A DNA stretch of 64,000 nucleotides from Pogonophryne albipinna. Taxonomy: Eukaryota; Chordata; Actinopteri; Perciformes; Artedidraconidae. The notes under the pieces are model-generated. The model saw only the letters and a program-made list of their open reading frames with translations, was not told where the DNA came from and did no database searches. The translations under genes were made by a program, and so were the position numbers. This document shows positions 1-11,345 of the stretch, piece by piece. How positions within the stretch are numbered: position 1 is the stretch's first letter; the number at the start of each line of letters is the position of its first letter. The stretch lies in contig CM053243.1 in NCBI GenBank assembly GCA_028583405.1, positions 30,245,632 to 30,309,631 of the forward strand. The letters are read 5' to 3'.

Positions 1-3000
1 CTCAGACCTTTTCTGCTTCAAAGGTGGGGTTCTCTTGAGGCACATAGAGCAGCTCGTTTTATCTTTCTCTGGCTTTCTCCCTGTCTTCTGAAGTGTGTGT
101 ATGTGTGTTTGAGTATTAGATGATGGATAGATTGGGTTAGGACTGAAGTAATTGCATGCACAAATGTTGGGAATGATTTAAATCTGTGCTGCCAGGAGAG
201 AATACCAAATGTGCCCCCCATCGCACAGCAGGAAGGGAAGAAAATAGAGGTTAGATCTATTATTATCATTCATTTAAAATAAATAGGCCTGCAAATGCCA
301 ATTCGTTTAATTATCTATTTTCTGCTAAATTATTTACGAAATGAATGGATTATGCAGTGAATTTAGTGAAAAATGTCCTTACTTATTTCCCAGATCCAAA
401 ACAATATTATTTGTACTTGCCTTTTTTGAATCAACAACAATTCCAAAAACTGAAATATTAAGTTTGCTGTCACATAAGATAAAGTAAAGCAATTATCTTC
501 CAAACGTTTAAAAAGCTGAAGCAGTTGAATGTTTGAGGTTGTTGCTTGAAAACAAAGCTCCATAATCCAAATCCAAGAAAAATTATAAGCCATTTATGAC
601 CACCCCAAAACACAAAAAGATACAGAACAGAGACCAAGAAATCAATAAACAAGTTGTGCTGATTTCTCACCTCGTCAACATAATGCTGTATTAACATTCA
701 TCCAGTAGATGGCAGAATTTAATCACTTCAACCCATTTGGCAGCTACACCAAACCAGTTCCAGACCTTAAAATGAATTATAAAATGTACAAATAGATGTA
801 AGGCCCATATTTTTCACCAATTGAACGGTCTTTTGAACCTTTTTGTGTGACGCATAGCCCTGTGACATCGCTTCCTTCCCCCGCCATTGATTCAGAGAGG
901 AAGAGGTGCTTCTTCTAAGGACATCCTCTCTTTTCCTTTAACCTAACATACCGGCTTGCCTGACCCCTTTGCTGGCGGCAAACATGTTAAAAGGACAGGA
1001 CAGTGCAGGGCAGTATCGACAGCGACACAGGATGAGAGTTGTTTTGTCCGGTACACTCAGCACTATCTGATCTGCCACCGGGACAACAAGAGGAAGGAAG
1101 GGTTGACGACATCATGCAGAAGCTAAGACTCTACCGTGGACAGACCTGAAATACTGCTGCTGTGTTATTATTATGCAGAAAATGTGAAGTAGACTTATCT
1201 GATTAGATAATGCTGCCCAAAGACTTAAACCCTGCTGGGAGGAAAAGGAGTTGTGACTGGTATACTCAATATTTGCATCTCATCACTGAGCCATTGAAAC
1301 TTCAAAAATGTGGAGAAGGGGGGTTATTTACAGTGTGCAAAATACCCGTCAATAATCGGGGGGGTCCCCATCTCCCGTTTATTGCTCAATATACCGGTCG
1401 AAGATTTCTCAATATGCAGTAGGCCTATACAATATTTCATGGATGCAAGTCAAGACAATCAGTAGTCTATAGCAGCGTTTCTCAACCGGGGCGCCGTCCT
1501 TCCGTCAAATAATTCTATATTCTGACGTTCATATGAATGAATTAATATGCGACCGTTAAAGAGCCGTCTGTTTTCGATTCTATGCGAGGAAATGCTTTTG
1601 CCAGCGAAAATAGAAGATATTTATGAATTAATGTTTTGAATTATGAATACTGGACATAAGCTTAAAAACATGTTAGTGACGATTGCAAGTGACAAATACA
1701 TATTGTAATTCGAGACCCCCCTCAAATGTTGCTGTTGAGGCTTTCAGGGAGGCTCAGGTGTTAATCAGGGGGGTCGAGCTCCCCCGGACCCCCCCCGTAT
1801 TTCGCACGCTGGTTATTTATATCTCTGTAAGCAGTTATACTTACTGATTTAAGGGATGTATTTGCTTCTTACTGCACTTTAGTAATCAAGTTTTCACTCC
1901 ATTCATTAAGATGATTACCTCGAAAGTCTGGGACAACAGAGTCTGAGACAAAACCAACTACTGTAATCTAATTACAAATACTTTTTTTCACTCTGCTGAA
2001 GGACAGACAGACAGACAGACACACATGTACATAATGCACATATATACACTTACTATAGATAGCTTATATAACTTTTTCATTTAAGTATACAATCAGTGAA
2101 GTACTCTGTTTCACTATGGTTGGGTTTATTACTCTGTACTGTCCACTCAAGCAAGAAATTGCTCAGCACCTGAAACCATGAAATGATCATGGGACTGGCT
2201 TGTGACAACTTTTACCTTTGCTTGCTGGGACTGAATTTAAATTCATGCGAATAGGGACTTCCTCCACCAGGTGGAGATGCAGAGCTATGATAAAACATTT
2301 GTCAGGACAGACTGACACACAGCAAGGAACATGTGCCTAAAGCCTGAAGATAAAGTGCCTTCCTCATGTTTATTTAAACACAAACATAGCCCCACTTCTT
2401 ATATTCTTTATTCAGTCCCAAGCCTCCGTGATTATACGTCACCTCAGAAAACACAAGATATTTACTGTGATTAGAGGGTAGGAGCAGATAAGCTCCTAGG
2501 CCACTACAGTAGTTAATTCCACTCTTTGATTCCTATCAGTAACTGAAGGTCAAGTGCAGTATTAGAGTACGTCCACAGACTTGTATGCCATTAAATGAAA
2601 ACCTTCTGACTCAATTCTCTCCTTAACAACTGCAATAAATCAAGAGGAGCACCACCGCTGAGCAGAGCGTGCCTCTAACCTAGGGCTCTCCACGTCTTCC
2701 AGCCTGGCCAGTTAGTTCAGTATTGATTCTCTGTCTCGAAGTGATACCACTATAACCATCTGACCTATGATTGCTGAGCTCACAGCACTGGCCTGAAATC
2801 CAGTGCATATTGCACTCAGAGGGGAGAGGGAACACCCAGACCCAGCTCACGCTCTGGAAATCTACATCAGTGGTTATAAAGCAGGGGGTGTGTTTAAGGA
2901 GGTCCTCTTAAAAATGCGGAATTGTTTATTATTTACAGTTTAAGTCATTATAGAAGTGAGTCAAATGTGAATAAGAGTCACAAGAGCGACTTCTCTGATC

Positions 3001-5773
3001 ATAGGGTTCACTTCCTCAGCGGTTATCCATTGAACTGTAGTTGACAACTGTGTAAGTCTAATCTAAATCATATTAAACAACCAAAGTCTCTTTAGATGGA
3101 AGCCAAAACTATTGTTGATCAAGGGGTTCTTTTTTACTTAACACAAAATACATTCAGAGCCACTGTCTTAACTAATCTATTTTGTTAGGTTTATAGTCTA
3201 TTGAAATGTTTTTGCAAAGCCACGATTGTCACAGACATATAAAATGAAAAATAAATAGCCTAAAACAATACAGATTAAAATAAACTATGAATAAATGTAT
3301 GCAATATCTCAAAGTAACGGTTCACTGGCGTCTTTATCTGCAGAATATATCATGATTTCTGGGGTGAAATTATTGTTACATTTCATCTTGTTACTTTAAC
3401 AAAAAAGTACATTTCGTGAAAAGTCATTTAAAAATGTGTTATTTTACTAGGTAAAATATTTGAATAATAACTCAAGGAGCCTACTTTGCTACATTCCAAG
3501 TGGCATCCCTAGTGCTTTGAATAACATATTCTGCCTTCACTGCATGCCCTGTTTCTGTACCTGTTTTAAAACGTTCTCTCACAAAGCAGTGATACATTCT
3601 TCAGTCCTACGGTACCTTGCAGATATTTTGAGACTTGACCGGATGTAAAAAGGAAAATTATTATCAGGCAATAGAGGCCTATGACCTAAGAAAAACTGAA
3701 GGCAAGACACCTTTTGAGTTCATATTGAAAATCTAAAATATAACACTTCATTCTGAATAAGTAAATAGTTTGTGTGAAATAAGTTAGTAGTGTGACAGGA
3801 ATATCTAGTGCAGGTCAGGCCTAAGAATCCACCAGAAAGTTACACAAATGGACCTTGGTCTTGACAATATTGGATACAACGAACTCTTCAGCCCTCTTTA
3901 AAATGGATCAGTCCAAAAAATGACTCTTTTGTTGAAATGGTTATCTCATGTCCACAGTTTAGACATTATCTATGCTGAAGAATCACACATGACAGACATC
4001 ACAGGCAGCTCATTATAAACACACATGCCCAAAGTACTTAGTGACTAACAGCCTCACACAAATTCGAAAGAAGTCTTTCAAATTTCATTACAGTCGTTAC
4101 TTCTAAGACACAATGGAAGGATAATGAAAAATAATATTTCCATTCGATTGCCATCCAGCTGCATATCTCTGCTTGCTCGGTCATGCCCTTCTACTTATGT
4201 GATATGATGATTATCCAGCTCGAGCTTAAGGTGTGTGCAGATCGGCTCCCACCTGTGCAGAAGTAATTACTCGTCTCCCTGAGTCATGGGGAACAAGAGC
4301 ATAACTCCTAAAGTGAGACACTACTTAACTACACATAGACCCGTGTACTAGTGTGTAGTGAAACAAACCTGCACATTAACATTCTTCCACACTCAACATA
4401 TTCCGCTTTCACACAGGCAGAAGAAACACCATTCTAACAAGCACATATGCTCATGAAGTGGGCCTCATTTTGAGGGATTTATTGTATTCTTATAAGCATC
4501 AATGTGATTTAATACAGCAAGAACTATTCATTTTTACAGAACAATTTAAGACTCCTGGAATCTCTCAAACAGTAGTAATAATGATTCAATATAGAAAAAT
4601 ATATCACGTGCCAGCAACCAGCATATCCCCATGAGTAAACAGAAAAATTAAACAATCCTTTTGCTTTATAATTGACAGAGGGACACACTTAATCATGGAA
4701 TTGCAAGAATCTAAAGACGTGTTCCATAATGTACACATGTGGTAGTTCAGAGGTAGACCAGAGGACATGAATAAACAACATTCCAGATATTTCAAAGGAA
4801 AAACACGGAAGACCTCTTCAAGAACAACCATGTGTGCTTGCACATTCGAATCAGCTGTTTTCAGAAGAAAATGCCTCTTCATAAATTATGTATAAACCTA
4901 CATGTATACTAACAGATAGAAGTTGACATGATTGATATATACATTTCAACCTGCATAATTTCAAAACCCATAACACAATTGCCCCTATCCGACAGTCATT
5001 TTTTGTAGTAATATCATCTTAAGTTGTTAGACCTTTACTGCATTGCAACATTAACAAAAAAGTTAAAGAGGCCAAGAAACTAAAGGACAGTCATCAGGTG
5101 ATGTTTTTGACTCATCGCAGTGCAATGTGTGTCATACTGTATTTCCTGTTATGGGTGTATTCATATGAGTGTGTTTTAAATCCAGCGTGACATTCCAACA
5201 TTGAAAATAAAAAATTAAAAAAACATACTGCAATTTAAAATAGAATAGAAAATAATTCAAATTATTTGAATAAAATGAAATAAATCATGCTGGGAATTTA
5301 AAAGACACTGGTCAATTGTGAGGGAGTGTAAGCAATGTGAGCCAACAAGTGTTTTGTTATTTGGCTCTGATGTAAATAAGATATTCAAATCCTCAACTGC
5401 ACTTCCTCCCTGGTCAGTGAGGAGCTGGTTTGTTTACTATGCAAAGCAGTCATTTGACACCGGTATCACTCCACAACTGCTTAGTTTTCGAGAATCAATT
5501 CTAACCATCTCAAGGTCACTTTGTGAAACACCAAGACAGACCCCAAGAGAATGCAGCGCTAAACTAATTACACAAGGTCCATTACCATTTTAAATCCTTG
5601 GGAATTTCTTTTGAAAATATATTAAAACTGCATTAGAAGATGAACATTGTTTCTGCTGTAGGACAATTGGTGTTTGATTCCATAGTGATGGTTCAGTTTA
5701 TCCCAGAAGACATTTCAAGCAGGGAATTTGACTGTGTCCCGGTAGGTTACTGCTCTGTTTCCGTTGTTGTTGT
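1..5773. other. AT-rich intergenic region, no supported gene
   Basis: No open frame here has convincing protein-like composition, splice context or recognisable motifs; the longest are under 100 codons and look like chance. The stretch is AT-rich intergenic DNA with a short GACA microsatellite near 2004-2020 and one MITE-like block at about 1473-1811 (listed separately). The part next to 5773 must include the 3' UTR of the minus-strand RING ligase gene, but I could not fix its poly(A) site. Confidence 0.6.
1473..1811. mobile_element. hAT-like MITE or fragment (tentative)
   Basis: The block starts with CAGCGTTTCTCAACCGGGGC, a wording typical of the ends of fish hAT-type elements. It ends in a G/C-run segment whose reverse complement starts CAGCGTGCGAAATACGGGGG. 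The shared terminal CAGCGT suggests short inverted ends. The leading sequence resembles the reverse complement of the sequence ending near 10083 (CAGCGTTTCCGCCAGGGGGG), which suggests a common superfamily. There is no coding capacity, and no clear target duplication was found. Confidence 0.35.
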
Positions 5774-6862
5774 TCATCTTCTTCCAGCCTCCGAGTCTCC
5801 CTCGAAGGCACTGTTGTCATAGCGATGCTGAAGTCTCTCTGGGTCAGAGCTCGTTGGGTCAGTCAGTGGGACTTCGTACATGGGCTCTCCTCCCATCACT
5901 GTGATCACAGTGACCTCTGGTGGGGCATTGGGAGTAAGGCTCTCTTTTGTTTCCTCCTCAACTCCCAGGGCCTTCAGGATGTCGCACTTACACATGGGAC
6001 AGGTCCTCCTCTCCAGCAGCCAGGGCTCGATGCAGGGTTTGTGGAAGATGTGGTCGCACGTAAGCACTGTCACCACTTCCCCTGCCTTGTAGGATTCAAG
6101 ACACACGGCACACATGTTGGACTCAGAGTTAGTTTCCTCATCCCCTGACTTGAGTTTGCGTACTTGTAGACGCCCGATTGCCTTTTTAGCTTCAGACTTT
6201 AGCTTCCTTTCAGAGCGCCGGTGCATATTCAAATTGTAGAGACGATTTGCAGAGATGAATACAAAGTAGGCGATGGAGGCTGCTGTCACAATGAAGAAGG
6301 AGATGGACAGGAAGTAAAGCCAGTATGTGTCCATCCAGGGTCCATGATCTCTGCCTATATCAATTATCATCTGCACAACTGTCCCATTCTTCACCAAATT
6401 AACAACTTCCATTCCCTGAGAATTGCCAATCATAATAGCCACTATGCCATCTCCTTCTGGGTGTGACATGTGCATGGTGTTGTTGCCAGTGCCATCCACA
6501 TTATACACCACCACACCAGAGGCTCCTTGACGATAGGCAGCATTGATCTTTTCACTGAAGGTGCAGTTGCCTCTTTTTACCAGGGCTATCCAGGGCAGGG
6601 AGCTGTTGTTTGGATTGTAGACAGGATCTGAGCCACAGCCTTTGGGGTCTCCCTTGGGAAGCGTAACAATGCCTGAGGCTTGCTCCAGGGGAGAGTTACG
6701 ACCAAACACCCCACACTCGCAGATTTTATCCACAGTCACATTGTTGCTGTTAACATAGCTTATTTCCACTTTGGCTGTCCAAAACGAGAAGGCAGCGGAG
6801 TAGTGAAAAAGTCCTGACAAACACAGCAAAAGCAGCAAGCAGTGTTGTGTCTTCTTACCCAT
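5774..6862 (-). CDS. PA-TM-RING E3 ubiquitin ligase, RNF128/GRAIL-like, intronless
   Basis: This is an intact 362-codon frame. Residues 1-24 are a signal peptide, about 60-165 a protease-associated domain with several N-glycosylation sequons, and about 181-203 a membrane helix. Residues 251-291 form a RING-H2 finger with all eight ligands: C251, C254, C269, H271, H274, C277, C288, C291. The juxtamembrane HGPW and the KKAIGRLQ and CPMCKCDILKALG blocks are those of RNF128 (GRAIL). Such ligases sit in endosomal membranes, present the PA domain to the lumen and ubiquitinate membrane proteins from the cytosolic side. The start lies in a strong context (ACCATGG). The whole protein is in one exon, unlike mammalian RNF128 but like the mammalian retrogenes RNF133 and RNF148. 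The sequence alone does not tell an rnf128 retrocopy from a fish rnf133/148-type gene, so no symbol is given. Confidence 0.93.
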   Translation of the reverse strand: MGKKTQHCLLLLLCLSGLFHYSAAFSFWTAKVEISYVNSNNVTVDKICECGVFGRNSPLEQASGIVTLPKGDPKGCGSDPVYNPNNSSLPWIALVKRGNCTFSEKINAAYRQGASGVVVYNVDGTGNNTMHMSHPEGDGIVAIMIGNSQGMEVVNLVKNGTVVQMIIDIGRDHGPWMDTYWLYFLSISFFIVTAASIAYFVFISANRLYNLNMHRRSERKLKSEAKKAIGRLQVRKLKSGDEETNSESNMCAVCLESYKAGEVVTVLTCDHIFHKPCIEPWLLERRTCPMCKCDILKALGVEEETKESLTPNAPPEVTVITVMGGEPMYEVPLTDPTSSDPERLQHRYDNSAFEGDSEAGRR

Positions 6863-6874
6863 GGTAACGCTCTT

Positions 6875-7057
6875 CTTAAAACAACAGGAAGCCTCCGTTA
6901 GCTTCTTTAGCTTCTTTAAAACTCCTTTGTTAGTCCCAGTTCCTGGTTTGTCCGAGCAACAGCGGTCTGAATACAGCTACAGTTTCACCTAGGCTGCGGT
7001 CTACTGTAAGCTGATAGCCTTTAGTAACACAACACCAGCTATGCGTCAGCCACTCAC
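6875..7057 (-). other. probable 5' UTR intron of the RNF128-like gene
   Basis: On the minus strand a donor (ATAG then GTGAGTGG, exon end at 7058) lies upstream of a good acceptor, TCCTGTTGTTTTAAG, with the exon resuming at 6874, 12 bases before the start codon. A 183-bp 5' UTR intron is therefore likely. If real, the gene's promoter is not a simple retrocopy start. This is inference from splice signals only. Confidence 0.45.
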
Positions 7058-7130
7058 CTATCGTTATCTTCCTGAACCTTGAACACTGAGCACTCCCTTC
7101 AGAGGGCAGGGTGCTGGTATTCAACAAGTT

Positions 7131-8433
7131 AGGTTACACAAAACACACAGACCTGTGCTGTTTTTCGAGAGCCAAGGAACAAAATCCGAGAAGTCAAGGT
7201 CCGATAAGAATAACGATAAGGATAATTCCATGGACATAGGTCAATAAACAGAGCAATCTTGTGAGACTCATAAAAGCTCCGACTTTCCCTTGTGTCATGA
7301 TGAGCAAAGCAAAGCGACCAGTTTTTCAAGCTTGACTCGTTTCCTTCCCCTTCTGTGGCTGAGATCACCGTTGTGAAAAGCAAACTGACAAGAATAACTA
7401 CTCTACCTCATCGTTATTTATTTATAAAGACAGACAGTCTGCTGCGACAATTCATTTTAACAAAGGCACATGAAAAGTCACATGAAAGTGTGAGTCAGTT
7501 TACATTTGTGCACATCATACAGTATAATAAAGTTGTCCCATGTTTTTAGAAACGTAGAGGCACTTCAGTTTTATTCCACACAGCTACATACCAGTGACAA
7601 CTGAGATGGAACAGTGCATTATTGAGTTTCCATTGTATCTTCTTACACACAAGTGAAAGCACACACACACAGAGGCTTCCAATGACAAATGGCATGGAGG
7701 TGTTTTTTTGCCAAGCTTGTTTTTCACCTTTGTTCTCCAAAACATACACACACACACAAACGTACACACAGCAGTAAGTTGAGAACACTGTTAACCCCTT
7801 AATACCGTATTAACTGCAGAGAAAAGCGTTTTATTTGTGTACCAAGTTGGTGTGAATTTAGGAATCACACTATAAGATATCCTCTAAAATATATTCTCTA
7901 AGACTTTTTGCTTCAATACTGGCATCTACTGGTTGGATAAGAGTCTGGTCAATGACAATAACAAACTGCTATCTCGCTCAGAAATAAAAGCCAGAAAACT
8001 GACAATCACGAGAGCTGATATAATATGTGCATGCAATGAATGCAGATGGTATCTCCAAATATTTTGTAATTGAAAATCTAACAGTAATTGGGGGGGAAAT
8101 GGTGTTGTTGAATAAAACACACTTTAGAAAAACTATACTGTGAAATAAAAATGATCTATAATTAACTGATATTGTGAAAAGAAGCAGGAGGAAATTTGTG
8201 TTTCCCAGGGCACCCGCATTTTTGTTATCCTCTGGACCAGAGAGAGGAGCTGTGGATTATTGTTATTGATATCGTACAGTAACAAAGTATTTGTACATTA
8301 AAAAGTAATACAGTACAGTGTTACACTGTACTGTATTACTTTTATTCAAACTGTATTCCCTTCTTATCATGTAGCCTACACTTCTTCCTTTCATTGATAC
8401 ATTTAAATCACCTGACTACAGCATATAACATAC
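7131..8433. other. AT-rich intergenic, CA-rich patches and a palindrome
   Basis: No supported gene. The stretch contains short CA-rich runs (about 7655-7672 and 7743-7770) and a perfect palindrome at 8301-8343 (listed separately). The end near 7131 may carry the promoter and 5' UTR exon of the RNF128-like gene. Confidence 0.5.
8301..8343. repeat. perfect 20-bp-arm palindrome
   Basis: Arm 8301-8320 (AAAAGTAATACAGTACAGTG) is the exact reverse complement of 8324-8343, with a 3-nt loop TTA. A near-perfect cruciform of this size in unconstrained DNA is likely recent. It may be a small foldback repeat. Confidence 0.9.
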
Positions 8434-8802
8434 CTGCTGCAACCCTGTGCTGCTGCTTCTCTCTGCCTCATCCTCTATTGCTGGAGGCAGCTCCACCTCA
8501 TCTGATCTCTGATATGAAAGCAATCGTGTTATGATCATATTGAGCTATTGGTGTGAGTCTAACATTAAACAAGCAGTCTGCTTGTCATACATTGCTGACG
8601 ATACATTTTAAGTGGCAATTTGTTGAGTCACTGCCGCTAAATGCCGGTAGCATCAAGCTAGCAAATCCTGCATTAGCCTCACATCAACAGGTGTAGACAG
8701 AACATCCAATTATCCTGAGCTAATTTACTGAATAAACCAACTCACATCTCCTGTCTTTTTTTTCACCCAAATCATTAGACTATTCTTCTGCTGGCATTTC
8801 AT
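8434..8802 (-). pseudogene. two exon-like segments, possible 5' part of a hAT transposon gene
   Basis: On the minus strand a frame starting at 8802 runs 19 codons (8746-8802, starting M-K-C-Q-Q-K) to a donor GAT|GTGAGTTGG. A second open segment, 8434-8508 (75 bp, 25 codons, acidic, starting R-S-D-E-V-E-L-P-P), is flanked by TATCAG and CAG|GTATGTT. Both have phase-0 borders and join in frame across a 237-bp intron. The short basic start followed by an acidic stretch resembles the N-termini of hAT or ZMYM-like transposase genes. A hAT-type terminus lies about 0.6 kb upstream at 9403. No transposase core was found further on. Both segments are short enough to be chance, so this is tentative. Confidence 0.35.
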
Positions 8803-9339
8803 TGTTGTTTTCTGTCAAATTCAATACTGTAGTTCAAAACCACGGAACCAGCTCACCATCTGTGAGCTATTTTTAGAATGCGCACGCTACGTTCGTTGTC
8901 GCGTTCGCCCGCGTCCACCTGGCCAGGCGGTGTATGTCCTTCTCCCTTGACGATAACGGCTTGCGGTTACAAAATAATAATAAACGAATTTGAATCTTGG
9001 GGGGGGCACAAACGGGCAGACAGCAAAGCTCGGGGCAATAATGCAGATTTGTTTGACTTTTTTACACTTTGTTGTTCTCCTTTCCTCCGCTCTTGTCTCT
9101 GATTGTGAGTGTGTGGGGGAAGCGGAGCGAGGGGAGGGAGAATGTGAATACGCAAAGCAGTGGACACTGAAACATGCACATACATTGGATAAATAAGTAA
9201 CATAGGCGTTTAGTTTATTTAATAAAAGAGCACATGTTCAATGTGAAAAGTGACCGTAGATAGATTACTTCAGTTGCAATTTGGTGCTATATATTTTATT
9301 TTTTTAAATAAAAAATAAATAAACACCTTCAATTTCAGG

Positions 9340-9403
9340 CCGGGCGCGGGGCTCCGTTGGCAGGGCGCAGCGCCCCGCCAAGACAATGGTAGGGGAAACA
9401 CTG
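9340..9403 (-). mobile_element. terminus of a hAT-type element
   Basis: Read on the minus strand, the block begins CAGTGTTTCCCCTACCATTG and continues into a G/C-rich segment (GGCGGGGCGCTGCGCCC), the usual wording of one family of fish hAT ends. The matching far end was not found. The element may extend to the exon-like segments at 8434-8802. Confidence 0.5.
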
Positions 9404-9679
9404 GTTATGTTACATATGTTGTCTGAATGTATAGTGATCATTTATTTTATACTTAAATATTGTTATCGATTTGAAAAAACTTCAGCATGACATCCAGGAT
9501 GGTCACAAACAGCTACACATTTCTTTAAAGGTCCCATGTCATAGCCATTTCTACTGATCATAATTCCATTGTTGAGGTCTACTATAGATTTACATTGTTC
9601 ATTGTTCCAAAATCACATTGGTTTTCTCAATTTTGAGTTGAGCTGTCCCTTTATAGATACTATCTCTTTACGTATTAGT

Positions 9680-10083
9680 GATTGGAATTCCGGCTCTTTT
9701 TAGTGAGCCGGATCATTTGGCTCGGAAAACGGCTCTTCATGTTACCACAGTTTACCACGGAGCCTCAGTTTTGCCGCTGCGAGGCTCCGGTGCTCGCAGT
9801 TGACGCGCGTGCTCCTAGCACCCCCCGTCAAGGCTCGCCGGCAATACAATTTCCGTCACAGGAACATGCTTTGCTGGCGGCGAAAATAATCAAACCAGAC
9901 TCCTTTGCCCCTCCAACAGAGGGATGTCCTTGTCCTTTTTCCTTTTCATCATTTCAAGCGATAAAAACTTGATCTTCTCTCGAATTATTAATTTTTTTGG
10001 ACGCCCTCGGCTCGAGTTCAGGGCGTTCCGAGCTGGATAAGGGCGTCAAATGACGGCAAGGCGCCCCCCTGGCGGAAACGCTG
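9680..10083 (-). mobile_element. hAT-like fragment nested in the TTAA element
   Basis: On the minus strand the right border reads CAGCGTTTCCGCCAGGGGGG followed by GCGCCTTGCCGTCATTTGAC, close to the start of the block at 1473. The left limit is uncertain, and no coding region is present. Confidence 0.35.
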
Positions 10084-10261
10084 CTCTGTATAGTATGTGT
10101 ATTCACTCTCTGTCCTACACGCCTTGTTGGAGCTCTGCTGTGATTGGTTGTTTTTGCTGCCAGTCAAGAAATGACGCTTCGTGATTGGTCAACGCCCGAC
10201 AGAGCAATATGTCCCAACCGGTCCCAACCATAGGGTCCCGGTCCCAACCAGTCTATGGTCC

Positions 10262-10940
10262 CAACACATCAGCCGTTAGCACACACTCAGAGCTCACAGC
10301 TCATTATCTGTTCAGAAACTGGACAAAAGTTAAACATGTACAAACCACAGACTGTCCATCTATGTCATGGTGAATACAGTCGCTGCTTTATTTATGTCTG
10401 TATGACGTTGTGAGTGTGGACGGAGCAGCTACAGGTTAGTTTAACTTTAGGCTGATGGATCCGATTCCATTCAGAAAACACGCATTTTAAAAACTCGCCT
10501 GCCCCCTCTCCAGCGCGTCTTGTTTGAATGACAGGAGCAAAGACAGCTGACAGCCGCAGTGAAACTCGAGCAATTAGAGCGATGCGAATATTGGGTAGTC
10601 TACCATAGTATTTACATGGAGATAAGCCCCTTAAAAAACATGAATTAATAAAGCATTAATTCTGTGTTTACTCCTGTCATTCAAACAAGACGCTGAAGAG
10701 GGGGCGGGGCGAATCTCCATGTAAATCCGGAATCGGATCGATCAGGCTAAACTAACCTGTAGCTGCTCCGTCCACACTCACAACAACGTCATACAGACAT
10801 AAATAAAGCAGTGACTGTATTCGCCATGACATAGACAGTCTGTGTTTTGTATATGTTTAACTTTTGTCCAGTTTCTGAACAGATATGAGGAGCTGTGAGC
10901 TGTGAGTGTGTGCTAACAGCTAACGGCTGAAGTGTTGGGC
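10262..10940. repeat. long inverted repeat (foldback), arms about 280 bp
   Basis: About 10262-10543 is the near-perfect reverse complement of about 10671-10940, with a spacer of about 130 bp. Shared landmarks are TTCAGAAACTGGACAAAAGT on the left against ACTTTTGTCCAGTTTCTGAA on the right, and AGCAGCTACAGGTTAGTTT against AAACTAACCTGTAGCTGCT. A diverged copy of one arm occurs at 35738-35903 inside a myef2 intron, so this is a dispersed repeat family and not a local rearrangement. Confidence 0.85.
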
Positions 10941-10989
10941 CAATCACAAACAAGAAGTGTTCTCCCTAAGGAATACCCTTTCCGTCCAA

Positions 10990-11130
10990 TGTGAAATGCT
11001 GTTGTGTTTTGTGAAATGCTGTAGCGTTTTCTGAAATGCTGTTGTGTTTTCTGAAATGCTGTAGTGTTTTCTGAAATGCTGTAGCGTTTTCTGAAATGCT
11101 GTTGTGTTTTGTGAAATGCTGTGGTGTCTT
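10990..11130. repeat. 20-bp minisatellite, about 7 copies
   Basis: Tandem units of the form TGAAATGCTGTTGTGTTTTC run head to tail, with variation mainly at the positions TTGT / TAGC / TAGT and the last two bases. The open frame on the other strand through here simply translates the repeat and is not a gene. Confidence 0.9.
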
Positions 11131-11345
11131 GCACTTCACAGAACCTGGGCATGGTTACATCACCATGCTCAGGAAGAAAAAAATGGAAAAATAAAAATCT
11201 CCAACGAGGCGTTCTGGGCAGCATCAAGCCCCCAGGAAGTGCGCCGGACTCTGAGGAAAATATTCGTAGTGGTCAAACGGCGGTACTACAATTTCCGTAT
11301 CAGTCCGTGACGTCACTGGGCCCAGAAAGACTTTTTCCCATTGAC

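Noticed and set aside
5318..5593. 91-codon plus-strand frame
   Set aside because: No motif, no splice partner, no strong start; length expected by chance.
10913..11227. 104-codon minus-strand frame with repeated peptide
   Set aside because: The repeats come from the 20-bp minisatellite; no start context or homology.
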